Source of the DNA: Gammaproteobacteria bacterium
Lineage (GTDB): Bacteria > Pseudomonadota > Gammaproteobacteria > HK1
Assembly: GCA_009937425.1 (NCBI GenBank)
Contig: JAACFO010000009.1
Coordinates: 1 to 64,000 of the forward strand
Length of the DNA stretch: 64,000 bases
Reading direction: 5' to 3'
A program made the translations under genes and the position numbers. Position 1 is the first letter of the stretch; each line of letters starts with the position of its first letter. Shown here in pieces: positions 54,470 through 62,847 of the stretch. The notes below the pieces were generated by a model. The model saw only the letters and a list, made by a program, of their open reading frames with translations. It was not told the origin of the DNA and ran no database searches.

Positions 54470-54655
54470 TCAGGTAGATTCCTTGAGCCTCAGGAGAGCT
54501 AGTCTGTCCTGCTTGTCCTTAAGCAGTTGTCGCATATAAGAGACTGCATGGCGCGAACGCCGGTCTTGATTCTGAGCCACGTGGGTAATCTGATCCCCGA
54601 GCTTATCGATTTCCGACCTGAGTCGGTCTTCTGTCCAACGTATGTAATTCAACAT
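54470..54655 (-). CDS. Small hypothetical protein, 61 aa
   Basis: Highly charged and probably all alpha-helical (RWTEDRLRSEIDKLGDQIT, RQLLKDKQDRLALLRLKE); coiled-coil potential. No domain recognised. Only a weak Shine-Dalgarno (GGGTGGC) precedes the ATG. Support comes from its isolated position with a strong hairpin at its 3' end and from plausible soluble-protein composition, not from homology. Could be spurious. Confidence 0.45.
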   Translation of the reverse strand: MLNYIRWTEDRLRSEIDKLGDQITHVAQNQDRRSRHAVSYMRQLLKDKQDRLALLRLKEST

Positions 54656-54826
54656 GGTGCCACCCGCTTAAGAATCTCAAAGACTCTTAGTCAGGTTTAG
54701 TAGCTGGGAATCCGAATTCTACGGGCCGGGGGACGAACGGTCGCGGGTCACCGACAGACGGTAGGCGCGGAAAAGGCACCGTCAATTTCTTGTCGTCTGG
54801 ACTTGGTCCAGATCCCCCGGGCCGCC

Positions 54827-54855
54827 TTGAGGGTGGCCCGGTCAACTCCTATGCT
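54827..54855 (+). promoter_or_regulatory. Candidate sigma70 promoter of the THI5/SsuA-like gene
   Basis: TTGAGG (54827-54832), 17-base spacer, TATGCT (54850-54855), about 50 bases before the GTG start. The -35 overlaps a GC-rich hairpin (CCGGGCCGCC-TTGA-GGGTGGCCCGG, about 54817-54841), so secondary structure or a bound protein could affect it. Confidence 0.5.
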
Positions 54856-54904
54856 CGGTGTGGGTCGTCCATCGGCGGCCGCACATCCTCAAAGGAGATA
54901 CTCC

Positions 54905-55795
54905 GTGGGCCAGTGCCACGTCATGGTCACCCGACACTCGGCATTCTATACCCCGTTGCTCGTCACCATTGGCGGCGGCTTTCTGGCAGCCGAAGGAATC
55001 GACGCCACGTTTTCCATCGCCGAGACACCCCGGGACGTGCTCGCAGGTGTTCACGGAGGCACAGTCCAGGTCGCGCAGTCGGCAGTGTCGGCGAACTTCG
55101 GCGCTCTGGAACGTGGCAAGAAATCGCCACTGATCCATTTTGCACAGATCAACGAACGTGACGGTTTCATGCTTGTCGCCCGCGCCCCTGACGAGTCCTT
55201 CAGCTGGGAAAAGCTGAAAGGCAAAAAGGTGCTGGTGGATCACGGCCGGCAACCAATGGCCATGTTCAAGTACGCGTTGCACAAGGAGGGCGTCGACTAC
55301 GACGCCATCGAGGTCATCAACGCGGGTAATCCGCAAGCCATGGAGAAGGCTTTTCGCGACGGCCAGGGCGATTACGTGCACTTGCAGGGGCCGACGGCGC
55401 AGCAACTCGCCGGCGAAGGTCTCGGACAGGTCGTCGCCTGGCCCGGAAAATCCATCGGCCCGGTAGCCTTCAGCAGCCTGGCCGCTTCCCGCCAGTGGCT
55501 CAAGAGCCCGGACGCCGAGACCTTCATGCGTGCCTACCGGCGCGCCCGGGAGTTTGCCATAGAGATGGACCCGGATGAGGTGGCGTCAGTGGTGGGACGC
55601 TATTTCAATGAGATTGATCGGGATGCCTTAATCAAAGCCGTGGAATCGTACCAGGCGCTCGGGTGCTGGAGCCCCGGTGTGCGCATCACGCCGGAAGCCT
55701 TCAACACCACCCTCGACGTATTTCAGCGCAGCGGTCACATCACCAAGCGCCACGACTACAAGCACGTGGTCGCACAACCACCCGGCGAGGACTAA
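54905..55795 (+). CDS. SsuA/THI5-like (NitT/TauT) substrate-binding-type protein, no signal peptide
   Basis: 296 aa from GTG at 54905, chosen because AAAGGAGAT lies just upstream. Type II periplasmic-binding-protein fold: FYTPLLVTIGGGFLAAEGIDATFSIAETPRDVLAGVHGGTVQVAQSAVS, LKGKKVLVDHGRQPMAMFKYAL, AMEKAFRDGQGDYVHLQGP. From this start there is no signal peptide, and no ABC permease or ATPase is adjacent. A cytoplasmic relative of THI5-type enzymes or a ligand sensor is possible. A later, unrecognised signal is unlikely because the domain begins within about ten residues. Confidence 0.78.
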   Translation: MGQCHVMVTRHSAFYTPLLVTIGGGFLAAEGIDATFSIAETPRDVLAGVHGGTVQVAQSAVSANFGALERGKKSPLIHFAQINERDGFMLVARAPDESFSWEKLKGKKVLVDHGRQPMAMFKYALHKEGVDYDAIEVINAGNPQAMEKAFRDGQGDYVHLQGPTAQQLAGEGLGQVVAWPGKSIGPVAFSSLAASRQWLKSPDAETFMRAYRRAREFAIEMDPDEVASVVGRYFNEIDRDALIKAVESYQALGCWSPGVRITPEAFNTTLDVFQRSGHITKRHDYKHVVAQPPGED

Positions 55796-55822
55796 ACACC
55801 AGGCCCGGCCCGGTTACGGCGA

Positions 55823-56467
55823 TCAAATCGGCAGCGGGTTCAGATAGTGGCGACCCTTGCCCACATTCTGAAGCTTGTCGAACAACAATTCGTAGTCCGC
55901 GTCGCTATTGGCGAAGTCGATGGACGCAGCATTGACAATGACCAGGGGCGCGCCCTCGTAGTGATAAAAGAAGCGCGTGTAGGCGCTCACCAATCGCTGC
56001 AGATATTGCGCATCGACGGCCCGCTCGTAAGCGATACCACGGTTGGCAATGCGTTCCTGCAATACGCCCACCGGGGCCTGTAGATATACCACCAGATCGG
56101 GCTGCAACGGCTCGCCCACCACCTGTTTATACACTTGCTGGTAGAGCGTGAACTCGTCCGCTTCCAGGGTCAGCTCGGCGAACAGTCGATCCTTATCCAT
56201 CAGATAATCGGCAACGTGTACGCGGCTGAACAGATCCGATTGACGCAGCCCGTGGGTCTGGCGCGCCCGCTGGAGCAAGAAGTACAGCTGGGTCGAGAGC
56301 GCGTGAGCACGGGGGTTTTCGTAGAAACGCGCCAGAAACGGGTTCTCCTCCGGCTCTTCCAGTAACAACTCGGCGGCGAGGCTGTGGGCGAGGCGACGCG
56401 CCAGTGTCGTCTTGCCAACGCCTATGGGGCCCTCCACGACAACGTACTTGAGATCGCTTACCGCCAT
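55823..56467 (-). CDS. Deoxynucleoside kinase-family protein
   Basis: 214 aa. P-loop VVVEGPIGVGKTTLARRLA, LLLEEPEENPFLARFYENP, the DYLMDKDRLFA segment (replacing the DRS motif) and YLQAPVGVLQERIANRG (LID-like) identify the deoxyadenosine/deoxyguanosine kinase family, salvage of deoxynucleosides in the cytosol. ATG at 56467 is four bases after the folK stop; the earlier starts in the track lie inside folK. In several gammaproteobacteria this gene lies between folK and panB; panB is not next here. Confidence 0.9.
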   Translation of the reverse strand: MAVSDLKYVVVEGPIGVGKTTLARRLAHSLAAELLLEEPEENPFLARFYENPRAHALSTQLYFLLQRARQTHGLRQSDLFSRVHVADYLMDKDRLFAELTLEADEFTLYQQVYKQVVGEPLQPDLVVYLQAPVGVLQERIANRGIAYERAVDAQYLQRLVSAYTRFFYHYEGAPLVIVNAASIDFANSDADYELLFDKLQNVGKGRHYLNPLPI

Positions 56468-56471
56468 CGGA

Positions 56472-57008
56472 TCAAGGAGCATCCCGGGAATCGTCAACGC
56501 GCCGCAACGACCCATCCGGCAAGCGTCCCAGCAACGTCGCGACGGACCCAAGACCAGGAACGTCGAGGTCCGGCGCGAGGTCGAAGAGCGGCTTCAGCAC
56601 GAAGGCCCGTTCGTGCATCCGGGGGTGTGGCACCGTCAGGCGCCGGTCGCCAATCGTGCGGTCGCCATACATGAGCACGTCCAGATCGATAGTCCTCGGT
56701 TGCCAGCGGATGGGCCCGCGCAGGCGATCCTGATTCACTTCGATGAGCAGCAGAGCATCCAACAGCGCGTGGGGTTCGAGCCGCGTCTCGATGACCGCGA
56801 CGGCGTTGACGTAGTCCGGCTGTTGGCCCGGCCCGAGAGCCGGATTACTGTACAGGGGTGAGATTTCCAGGAGTTGGGTATTCGGCAATTCGGCCAGCGC
56901 ATCCCTGGCGCTGCGCACCTGTTGCACCGGCCCGTCGAGGTTGCTGCCGATTCCAATGTAGACGGTGCTCGTGAATGCCGTATCGACCCCCACGGCCGTC
57001 GCAGTCAT
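56472..57008 (-). CDS. folK: 2-amino-4-hydroxy-6-hydroxymethyldihydropteridine diphosphokinase
   Basis: Transfers pyrophosphate from ATP to hydroxymethyl-dihydropterin in folate synthesis. 178 aa from ATG at 57008. YIGIGSNLDGPVQQV, PDYVNAVAVIET, LLIEVNQDRLR, RWQPRTIDLDVLMYGD (metal Asp pair) and LTVPHPRMHERAFVLKPLFDLAPDL are all present. Overlaps the pcnB stop by four bases. The conserved pcnB-folK pairing is standard in gammaproteobacteria. Confidence 0.97.
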   Translation of the reverse strand: MTATAVGVDTAFTSTVYIGIGSNLDGPVQQVRSARDALAELPNTQLLEISPLYSNPALGPGQQPDYVNAVAVIETRLEPHALLDALLLIEVNQDRLRGPIRWQPRTIDLDVLMYGDRTIGDRRLTVPHPRMHERAFVLKPLFDLAPDLDVPGLGSVATLLGRLPDGSLRRVDDSRDAP

Positions 57009-58315
57009 GTCTGTGCCTGGGGCTGCCGGCGCCGTCCTCGCCGCCGGCGGCGGCGCTGGCCGGTTCCAGCCAACGCGAGCCTGCGGCCCGCATCGTCCAT
57101 CTCCTGAAACTTCGTCCACCACTCGGCCATCTCCGCAACATCCTCTCCCGATTCCGCGCGCAACAGCAGAAAATCGTAGGCGGCACGAAAGCGGGGCCTG
57201 CCCAGTAATTGTATCGCACGTTTACCCCGGCGCTGCTCGAGGCGCGCCTGCAGGCTCCATATCTCCCGCGCCGCCAGGGAGAATCGCCGCGGCACCGACA
57301 CCTGGGATATCTGACGCCCGAGGACATCCATACCCGCCGCATCGATGGCCTGAATGCTCGTCAATCCGCGGCTCTCGTGGGCGATGGCGTCTTTTTGCAC
57401 TGCAGGCCAGAGCAATGCCGCGAACAGAAAAGACGGTGTGACGGGTTTGTCCTCTTGAATACGCTGATCGGTGTTGTTCATTGCCTGCAGCACGAGTTGT
57501 GCCGCCGGGGCCAGGGGATCCTTGCTGAACAGATCGGCGCTTTCCACAAACAGGTACTTGAAGAGATCGTAGTGATTGAGTAGCTCGAAGCTTTGCGCTG
57601 CCGCTCCACCAAGAAACATCTTCAACACCTCTTCATAAAGACGTGCCGGGGGGATCTCTGCCAGCGTCGACGCGCACTCGGGGATCGCTGCCGCCGTTTC
57701 GTCGCCAAGCCGAAAACCGAGCTTGGCGGCAAAACGCACCGCCCGCAGCATGCGCACGGGATCTTCGCGGTAGCGGCGCACCGGATCACCGATGATGCGC
57801 AGAATCCCCGCCTCCAGGTCCGCCATGCCGCCGGTGAAATCCAGAACCGAGAAATCCCGGATGTCGTAGTACAGGCAATTGACGGAGAAATCCCGCCGCC
57901 AGACATCCTCTTCTATGCTGGTGCCGTAGGCGTTATCACGCACAATTCGGCCATTGACGCTGACACGGTCCTGATCATCGGAGTCTTCGACGGTGCCGCG
58001 CAATGTAGCGACTTCGATGATTTCCGGGCCGAAGCGCACGTGGGCAAGCCGAAAGCGCCGGCCGATGAGCCGCGCGCTTCGAAACAGCCGCTTGACCTGT
58101 TCCGGCTCGGCATCGGTTACGACGTCGAAATCCTTGGGCTCGCGCCCGAGCAATAGATCGCGTACGCCGCCGCCCACGAGGTAGCCCTCGAAGCCCGCTT
58201 TTTTCAGTGCGTAGAGGACCTTGAGGGCGCCATCACTGATATCGGCCCGCGAAATCGAGTGCTCGGGTCGGGGAATTCGTGTGGCCTGGGTAATAGTCTC
58301 TGGGTCCTTGGGCAC
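57005..58315 (-). CDS. pcnB: Poly(A) polymerase I
   Basis: Adds poly(A) tails that mark RNA for decay. The track ORF extends to 58438, which would run into tRNA-Glu on the opposite strand; GTG at 58315 (VPKDPETITQ) gives 436 aa and precedes all conserved sequence. GYLVGGGVRDLLLGREPKDFDVVTDAEP is the nucleotidyltransferase motif with the catalytic DFD; RRDFSVNCLYYD and REDPVRMLRAVRFAAKLGF follow. The C-terminus is strongly basic ([10 protein letters not shown]), as usual in bacterial PAP I and distinguishing it from CCA-adding enzymes. The start codon remains uncertain. Confidence 0.93.
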   Translation of the reverse strand: MPKDPETITQATRIPRPEHSISRADISDGALKVLYALKKAGFEGYLVGGGVRDLLLGREPKDFDVVTDAEPEQVKRLFRSARLIGRRFRLAHVRFGPEIIEVATLRGTVEDSDDQDRVSVNGRIVRDNAYGTSIEEDVWRRDFSVNCLYYDIRDFSVLDFTGGMADLEAGILRIIGDPVRRYREDPVRMLRAVRFAAKLGFRLGDETAAAIPECASTLAEIPPARLYEEVLKMFLGGAAAQSFELLNHYDLFKYLFVESADLFSKDPLAPAAQLVLQAMNNTDQRIQEDKPVTPSFLFAALLWPAVQKDAIAHESRGLTSIQAIDAAGMDVLGRQISQVSVPRRFSLAAREIWSLQARLEQRRGKRAIQLLGRPRFRAAYDFLLLRAESGEDVAEMAEWWTKFQEMDDAGRRLALAGTGQRRRRRRGRRRQPQAQT

Positions 58316-58333
58316 CGGATGTGCCTGGCGCGG

Positions 58334-58361
58334 TTGAGCGTGCTGGTGCGCCGCGTATAAT
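58334..58361 (+). promoter_or_regulatory. Sigma70 promoter of tRNA-Glu
   Basis: TTGAGC (58334-58339), 16-base spacer, perfect TATAAT (58356-58361), then a GC-rich discriminator (ACCACCGCGC). Transcription would start about 30 bases before the mature tRNA. It overlaps the upstream region of the divergent pcnB. Confidence 0.75.
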
Positions 58362-58399
58362 ACCACCGCGCTTGAAGCCGTACAGCTTTCCGCAACGCC

Positions 58400-58475
58400 G
58401 CTCCCTTCGTCTAGCGGTTCAGGATACCGCCCTCTCACGGCGGGGACAGGGGTTCGATTCCCCTAGGGAGCGCCA
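58400..58475 (+). tRNA. tRNA-Glu, anticodon CTC
   Basis: 76-nt tRNA with encoded CCA. GCTCCCT/AGGGAGC acceptor, anticodon stem CCGCC/GGCGG with loop CTCTCAC, so the anticodon CTC (58434-58436) reads GAG. T-arm AGGGGTTCGATTCCCCT. Many gammaproteobacteria use only the TTC isoacceptor; a CTC gene is common in GC-rich genomes. Confidence 0.96.
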
Positions 58476-58570
58476 TTTCCAGGACCGGACTCCCGCGGCT
58501 GCGCCAGCGCAATGACGTGTTGGCTGTTACCGCGTGAACTTGGTCCGGATCACGTTGGCAAAAAAAGAAT

Positions 58571-58771
58571 TTACTGTGCTCTGGGTGCGGCCCGCTGGGG
58601 AATACTCAACTCCCAGACAATCCCCTCTTCCAGCACCCGCTTTCTGTTCAGCAGTGATCTCAGATACTCCGGCGCCGAGTTGTACAACGCCCTGAGTTGA
58701 TTCTCGGTCAAAGAGTGCAGCTTTTCGTCGGTCATGTTCTTCCCCCGAGGCCGGCCCCCGATTGCGGTCAT
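58571..58771 (-). CDS. Small hypothetical protein, 66 aa
   Basis: Start at 58771 (MTAIGGRPRG) chosen because GAGGAGGA lies 5-6 bases upstream, one of the strongest ribosome-binding sites in the window; the track start at 58840 lacks one. Helical, hydrophilic middle (DEKLHSLTENQLRALYNSAPEYLRSLLNRKRVLEE) and a short C-terminal tail. No domain recognised. The 210 bp between this gene and the following SDR hold no other coding signal that I see. Confidence 0.6.
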   Translation of the reverse strand: MTAIGGRPRGKNMTDEKLHSLTENQLRALYNSAPEYLRSLLNRKRVLEEGIVWELSIPQRAAPRAQ

Positions 58772-58981
58772 CGGGGTCCTCCTCTCGTCTTGATTTGATT
58801 CTTCCACCAGAGCTGCAAGAAGCAGGCCATCCCCAATCAATCAATGACTTAGGCCATGGCCCTGTTAAAAATTCCGACAGGAGTTGGTCGTAGCCGAGCC
58901 GAAAAGTCCCAATAATTCAACGACTAACAGCGCTATCGAGGGTGTAAGAAATACCGACACCTTTTATTCATTGCATTCCCA

Positions 58982-59731
58982 TCAACCCTGCGCACTGGGC
59001 ACGACCACCAGCTGCGAGATGACCACGTGGGGCGGTTGCTGGAGCGCGAACAACACCGTACGGGCGACATCCTCCGGCGCCAGGCAAACGCCAAAATCGT
59101 CATAAAAGCTGTCGGCGCGGCTCTTGTCGCCCCAGCGATTGAGGGCGAAATTAGTACGCACCACACCTGGCAGAATCTCCGTCACGCGAATGCCCGTGCC
59201 GGCGAAGTCCAGACGCAATGATTCGCTGAATCCGTGCACCGCGTGCTTGCTGCCGGCGTAGATGGTGCCGGTGGCGTAGGGCCAAAGGCCGGCAATCGAA
59301 CCGATGTTCACGATATGGCCATGGTCGCGGGCGATCATTCCCTGGATGACGGCATGGGTAGTGCGTATGAGTCCGATCACGTTGGTCTCGATGATGCTGG
59401 CCCATTGCCCCGCATCGCCCTCGTCGAAGCGGCACCTGCCGCCCTCGTCGTGGCCTGCGTTGTTGACCAATATATCGATGTTGCGCCAGTCCTCGGGCAA
59501 CCGCGTGTACAAGCTCTCCACTGAAGACGCGTCGGTAACATCCAGTTGCAGTGCGTGCGCACCGCTTCCGAGTTTCTCGCAAAGATCCGCCAGCTTGTCT
59601 GCCCGCCGGCCGGCGCAAATGACGCGACAGCCGCTGCTCACCAGCATGGTCGCGATGCTTTCGCCAATACCGCTGCCGGCCCCTGTCACGAGAGCGGTAC
59701 CGCCCGCGGGAAATTCTGCTCCGGTTGCCAT
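58982..59731 (-). CDS. SDR-family NADP-dependent oxidoreductase (YdfG-like)
   Basis: 249 aa. Cofactor loop TGAGSGIGESIATML, CAGRRADKL (Arg-Arg pair for NADP), LDVTDASSVES, ILVNNAGHDEGG, catalytic IGSIAGLWPYATGTIYAGSKHAVHGF and LPGVVRTNF. This matches YdfG-type 3-hydroxy acid/serine dehydrogenases, but substrate assignment is not secure. AGGCAGG-type ribosome site upstream of the ATG. Divergent from cysG. Confidence 0.9.
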   Translation of the reverse strand: MATGAEFPAGGTALVTGAGSGIGESIATMLVSSGCRVICAGRRADKLADLCEKLGSGAHALQLDVTDASSVESLYTRLPEDWRNIDILVNNAGHDEGGRCRFDEGDAGQWASIIETNVIGLIRTTHAVIQGMIARDHGHIVNIGSIAGLWPYATGTIYAGSKHAVHGFSESLRLDFAGTGIRVTEILPGVVRTNFALNRWGDKSRADSFYDDFGVCLAPEDVARTVLFALQQPPHVVISQLVVVPSAQG

Positions 59732-59851
59732 TTCTACCTGCCTCCGTGTCCGTGTGTGAAAGGGACTTTACGCGACATTCCTGCGCATTCCATCCCTGGA
59801 GCGGCAATGACCCTCGCCCCCTGAGAGCCATCGGGTTACTCTGACGCGGTC

Positions 59852-61291
59852 ATGGATTATCTGCCCATATTCATCGATTTGCGCGGCCGGCGCTGCCTCG
59901 TTGTGGGCGGAGGCGAGGTGGCGGCGCGCAAAACCGACTTGCTGTTGCAGGCCGGCGCCGCGGTGCAGGCCGTGGCACCGGCGCTGGGTCCCGGCATGCA
60001 GGCGCTGGTCGACGACGGGCGCATCGGCCATCGCGACGGCAGATTCCACGAACCGGACCTGGACGGTACGCAACTGGTGATCGCCGCCAGCGACGACCGT
60101 GCCGTGAATGCCCGCGTGGCGGAGCTCGCCGACTCCCGGGGTGTGCCGGTGAACGTGGTGGACGATCCCGCCCTTTGCCGCTTCATCATGCCGGCCATCG
60201 TCGATCGCTCCCCGGTGCTGGCGGCAGTTTCCACCGGTGGGGCGTCACCGGTATTGGCGCGCCTGATTCGTGGGCGCCTCGAAGCGCTGATCCCGGCCGC
60301 ATTCGGCCGTCTAGCGGCGCTGGCAGGGGAATTTCGCGAGCAGGTGCGCAGGCGCATTGCCGATCCCACCCAGCGGCGTATGTTCTGGGAGCGGGTATTG
60401 GCGGGTCCCATCGCGGAGATGATCTATGCAGGTCGAGACGCGGATGCGCGACAATCACTGACGCAAGCCCTGGATGACAACCACGACGCGAGGGTTGCCA
60501 CCGGTGAAGTGTATCTGGTGGGCGCAGGACCCGGGGACCCGGACATGCTCACATTTCGAGCACTCCGGCTCATGCAGCAAGCGGACGTGGTGGTGCACGA
60601 TCGGCTCGTGTCACGCCGCGTTCTCGATCTCACTCGCCGTGACGCACCGCGGATCTATGCGGGAAAGAAGCGTGCCGATCACGCACTACCCCAGGAGAGT
60701 ATTAACGCGCTGCTGGTGCGCCTGGCCCGGGAAGGCAAACGGGTGTTGCGCCTGAAGGGAGGCGATCCGTTCATCTTCGGACGTGGCGGCGAAGAGATCG
60801 AAACCCTCGCCGGGGAAGGCATCCCGTTTCAAGTCGTTCCCGGCATAACCGCAGCAGCAGGCTGCGCCGCCTACGCTGGTATCCCGCTAACCCACAGAGA
60901 CCACGCCCAGAGTTGTGTATTCGTCACCGGTCATTTGAAAGACGGCACGGTAACACTCGACTGGGAGCACTTGACTCAACCGCGGCAAACCATCGTCATT
61001 TACATGGGGCTCGTGGGCCTGCCGATCATCTGCCGCGAGCTCATCGACCACGGTATGGCGGGAGACACCCCGGCCGCCCTGGTCGAACAAGGCACCACCG
61101 AGGTTCAACGGGTGTTCACGGCAACTGTCGCAACCCTGCCCGAGTCGGTGGCACAAGCCGACGTTCACGCACCAACTTTGATTATCATCGGCAGTGTCGT
61201 CCGGCTTCGTGAGAAATTGGACTGGTTCGAGACCGCCGCCGGGCGGCAAGCGAGTCTCGATCCCCAGTTCCGGATTGACGATCCGAAATAG
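59852..61291 (+). CDS. cysG: Siroheme synthase, trifunctional
   Basis: 479 aa fusion. N-terminal precorrin-2 dehydrogenase/sirohydrochlorin ferrochelatase domain (about 1-210; [55 protein letters not shown]) and C-terminal uroporphyrinogen-III C-methyltransferase (about 215-460; [73 protein letters not shown]). Makes siroheme for sulfite and nitrite reductases; those reductases are not in the window. Could also provide precorrin-2 for anaerobic cobalamin synthesis needed by glutamate mutase, an inference. Confidence 0.97.
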   Translation: MDYLPIFIDLRGRRCLVVGGGEVAARKTDLLLQAGAAVQAVAPALGPGMQALVDDGRIGHRDGRFHEPDLDGTQLVIAASDDRAVNARVAELADSRGVPVNVVDDPALCRFIMPAIVDRSPVLAAVSTGGASPVLARLIRGRLEALIPAAFGRLAALAGEFREQVRRRIADPTQRRMFWERVLAGPIAEMIYAGRDADARQSLTQALDDNHDARVATGEVYLVGAGPGDPDMLTFRALRLMQQADVVVHDRLVSRRVLDLTRRDAPRIYAGKKRADHALPQESINALLVRLAREGKRVLRLKGGDPFIFGRGGEEIETLAGEGIPFQVVPGITAAAGCAAYAGIPLTHRDHAQSCVFVTGHLKDGTVTLDWEHLTQPRQTIVIYMGLVGLPIICRELIDHGMAGDTPAALVEQGTTEVQRVFTATVATLPESVAQADVHAPTLIIIGSVVRLREKLDWFETAAGRQASLDPQFRIDDPK

Positions 61292-61315
61292 ACGGGCACC
61301 AAAGAGAAAGGCGAA

Positions 61316-61534
61316 TTACTTTCCGAGAGAGGCCAGTTTCTCCTGCTGCCGACGCAAGGCGGCGTGCAGTTTTTCTATTTCTGTATCGCGTTCTTTTACT
61401 GCTTCCAGCAGTGTATCAATGAGGTCGCACCCTTGTGCAAAGTGACGACCCGCCTCGGACTTGCTCGTTGCGATAGCGGCAGCGTCATCCGCCCATACGA
61501 TGGAGAGCTGCTTTAAACTCTTTCGATTGTGCAT
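61316..61534 (-). CDS. Small coiled-coil protein, 72 aa
   Basis: ATG at 61534 (MHNRKSLKQLS) has GGAGGA a few bases upstream; longer starts (61546, 61570) have weaker sites. Helical with a heptad-like C-terminus (LIDTLLEAVKERDTEIEKLHAALRRQQEKLASLGK) that should form a coiled coil. No domain recognised. Convergent with cysG, 24 bases away. Confidence 0.6.
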   Translation of the reverse strand: MHNRKSLKQLSIVWADDAAAIATSKSEAGRHFAQGCDLIDTLLEAVKERDTEIEKLHAALRRQQEKLASLGK

Positions 61535-61635
61535 CCGTTCCTCCATCTGCTTCGAAGCGAGTATCTGCATTCTGCGCGAAGAAGCTGCGCAATCCAACCG
61601 TGAGAACGAAGGGATAGGCAGGACGGTCCACGAAC

Positions 61636-62847
61636 TCAGGTCCGTGCAGCCTGCGCACCGATAAGCGGCCGCATGGCAAACAAGCCGGCAGCGGGGCCGA
61701 TGGTGAGCAGCAGGAACAACCAGCGGATTTCGATGAAGTGACTGGCGTACGTCAGGAGTTGAATGCTGATGATGGTGATGGAAAACCCGATGCAATTGAC
61801 GATGGTCAACGCGGAACCCACCAGTTCCTTCGGCGCATACAGGGCGTTCAGAGTAGAAAACTGCGGCGAATCACCCACGACGGTTGTCCCCCAGATCAGT
61901 AGAAACAGCAAAAAAATCGGTGAGGGCATGGAAAACACGAACGGCGACAGCATGCAGCAGATACCTGAAATACCAAGCTGAGCGGATGCCACACGGGCGC
62001 TTCCGAATTTTCCGGTCAGCAAACCTCCCGCGACACAACCGATGACACCGGCGCCTATAACGAGAAAAGCCCACAACGGAATATCAATGCTGACGGCCGT
62101 GCCGGATCCGATATGGATTGCGAGCATCACCGGGACGAATGCCCAGAAGGTGTAGAGCTCCCACATATGCCCGAAGTAGCCGTATGCAGAGGATCGGAAA
62201 TTCTTCGATTGAAAAATCACCTTGAGCGCAGTTGGATCGAACTTCGCGCCTTTCGTGAGATAGGGCCCGTCCGGCACCAGGGCATACATCACGAAGCCGC
62301 CGAATGCGGCGATAGCGGAAACGGACAGAATCACGCTCGACCAGGGCAAACTGTGGCCCAACGCCTTTAGTAAGTGCGGGAAAGCCGTACCCAGCACCAA
62401 CGCGCCAAGCAGAAATCCCATTGCCTTGCCCAGATCCCGTTGGTACCAACCGGCGGCAATTTTCATGCCGATAGGATAAATGCCCGCAAGAAAAAACCCA
62501 GTCAGAAATCGAAACACCACCAACGACCAGAGTCCTTCGGCGAACAGGTAAACGCCTGCATTGCAGAACGCACCGAGCAGCGTGCAAATGAGGAAGATCT
62601 TGCGCGGCGAGAAAATATCCGAGATCGCCATGACCGCAAACACGAGTGTGCCGCTGATGAAACCGAGTTGCACCGAGGAGGTCATGTACGCAAGCGCGTC
62701 CGGTGGAAGCCCCCAGAGCGTCTGCAAATCCGAAAGCACGGCGTTACCGGCGAACCATGGAGATGCGCCGGTGAATTGAGAGAATACAATCGCCGGCAAT
62801 ATATGCCGGGGGAGCTTAACCGTAGTGCTGGGTATCGGAATCTTCAC
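61636..62847 (-). CDS. MFS transporter
   Basis: About 403 aa with roughly 12 membrane helices, major facilitator superfamily. FTGASPWFAGNAVLSDLQTLWGLPPDALAYMTSSVQLGFISGTLVFAVMAISD, FRFLTGFFLAGIYPIGMKIAAGWYQRDLGKAMGFLLGALVLG (motif-like loop) and YFGHMWELYTFWAFVPV are seen. Substrate unknown. The true start is uncertain: the likely GTG at 62847 overlaps the end of the upstream regulator gene by 32 bases, and the track ORF extends much further into it. Overlap implies co-expression with the regulator. Confidence 0.85.
   Translation of the reverse strand: MKIPIPSTTVKLPRHILPAIVFSQFTGASPWFAGNAVLSDLQTLWGLPPDALAYMTSSVQLGFISGTLVFAVMAISDIFSPRKIFLICTLLGAFCNAGVYLFAEGLWSLVVFRFLTGFFLAGIYPIGMKIAAGWYQRDLGKAMGFLLGALVLGTAFPHLLKALGHSLPWSSVILSVSAIAAFGGFVMYALVPDGPYLTKGAKFDPTALKVIFQSKNFRSSAYGYFGHMWELYTFWAFVPVMLAIHIGSGTAVSIDIPLWAFLVIGAGVIGCVAGGLLTGKFGSARVASAQLGISGICCMLSPFVFSMPSPIFLLFLLIWGTTVVGDSPQFSTLNALYAPKELVGSALTIVNCIGFSITIISIQLLTYASHFIEIRWLFLLLTIGPAAGLFAMRPLIGAQAART

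Noticed and set aside
57005-58438. pcnB start at 58438 as in the ORF track
   Set aside because: It would overlap tRNA-Glu (58400-58475) and its promoter on the other strand; the extra residues show no conservation pattern.
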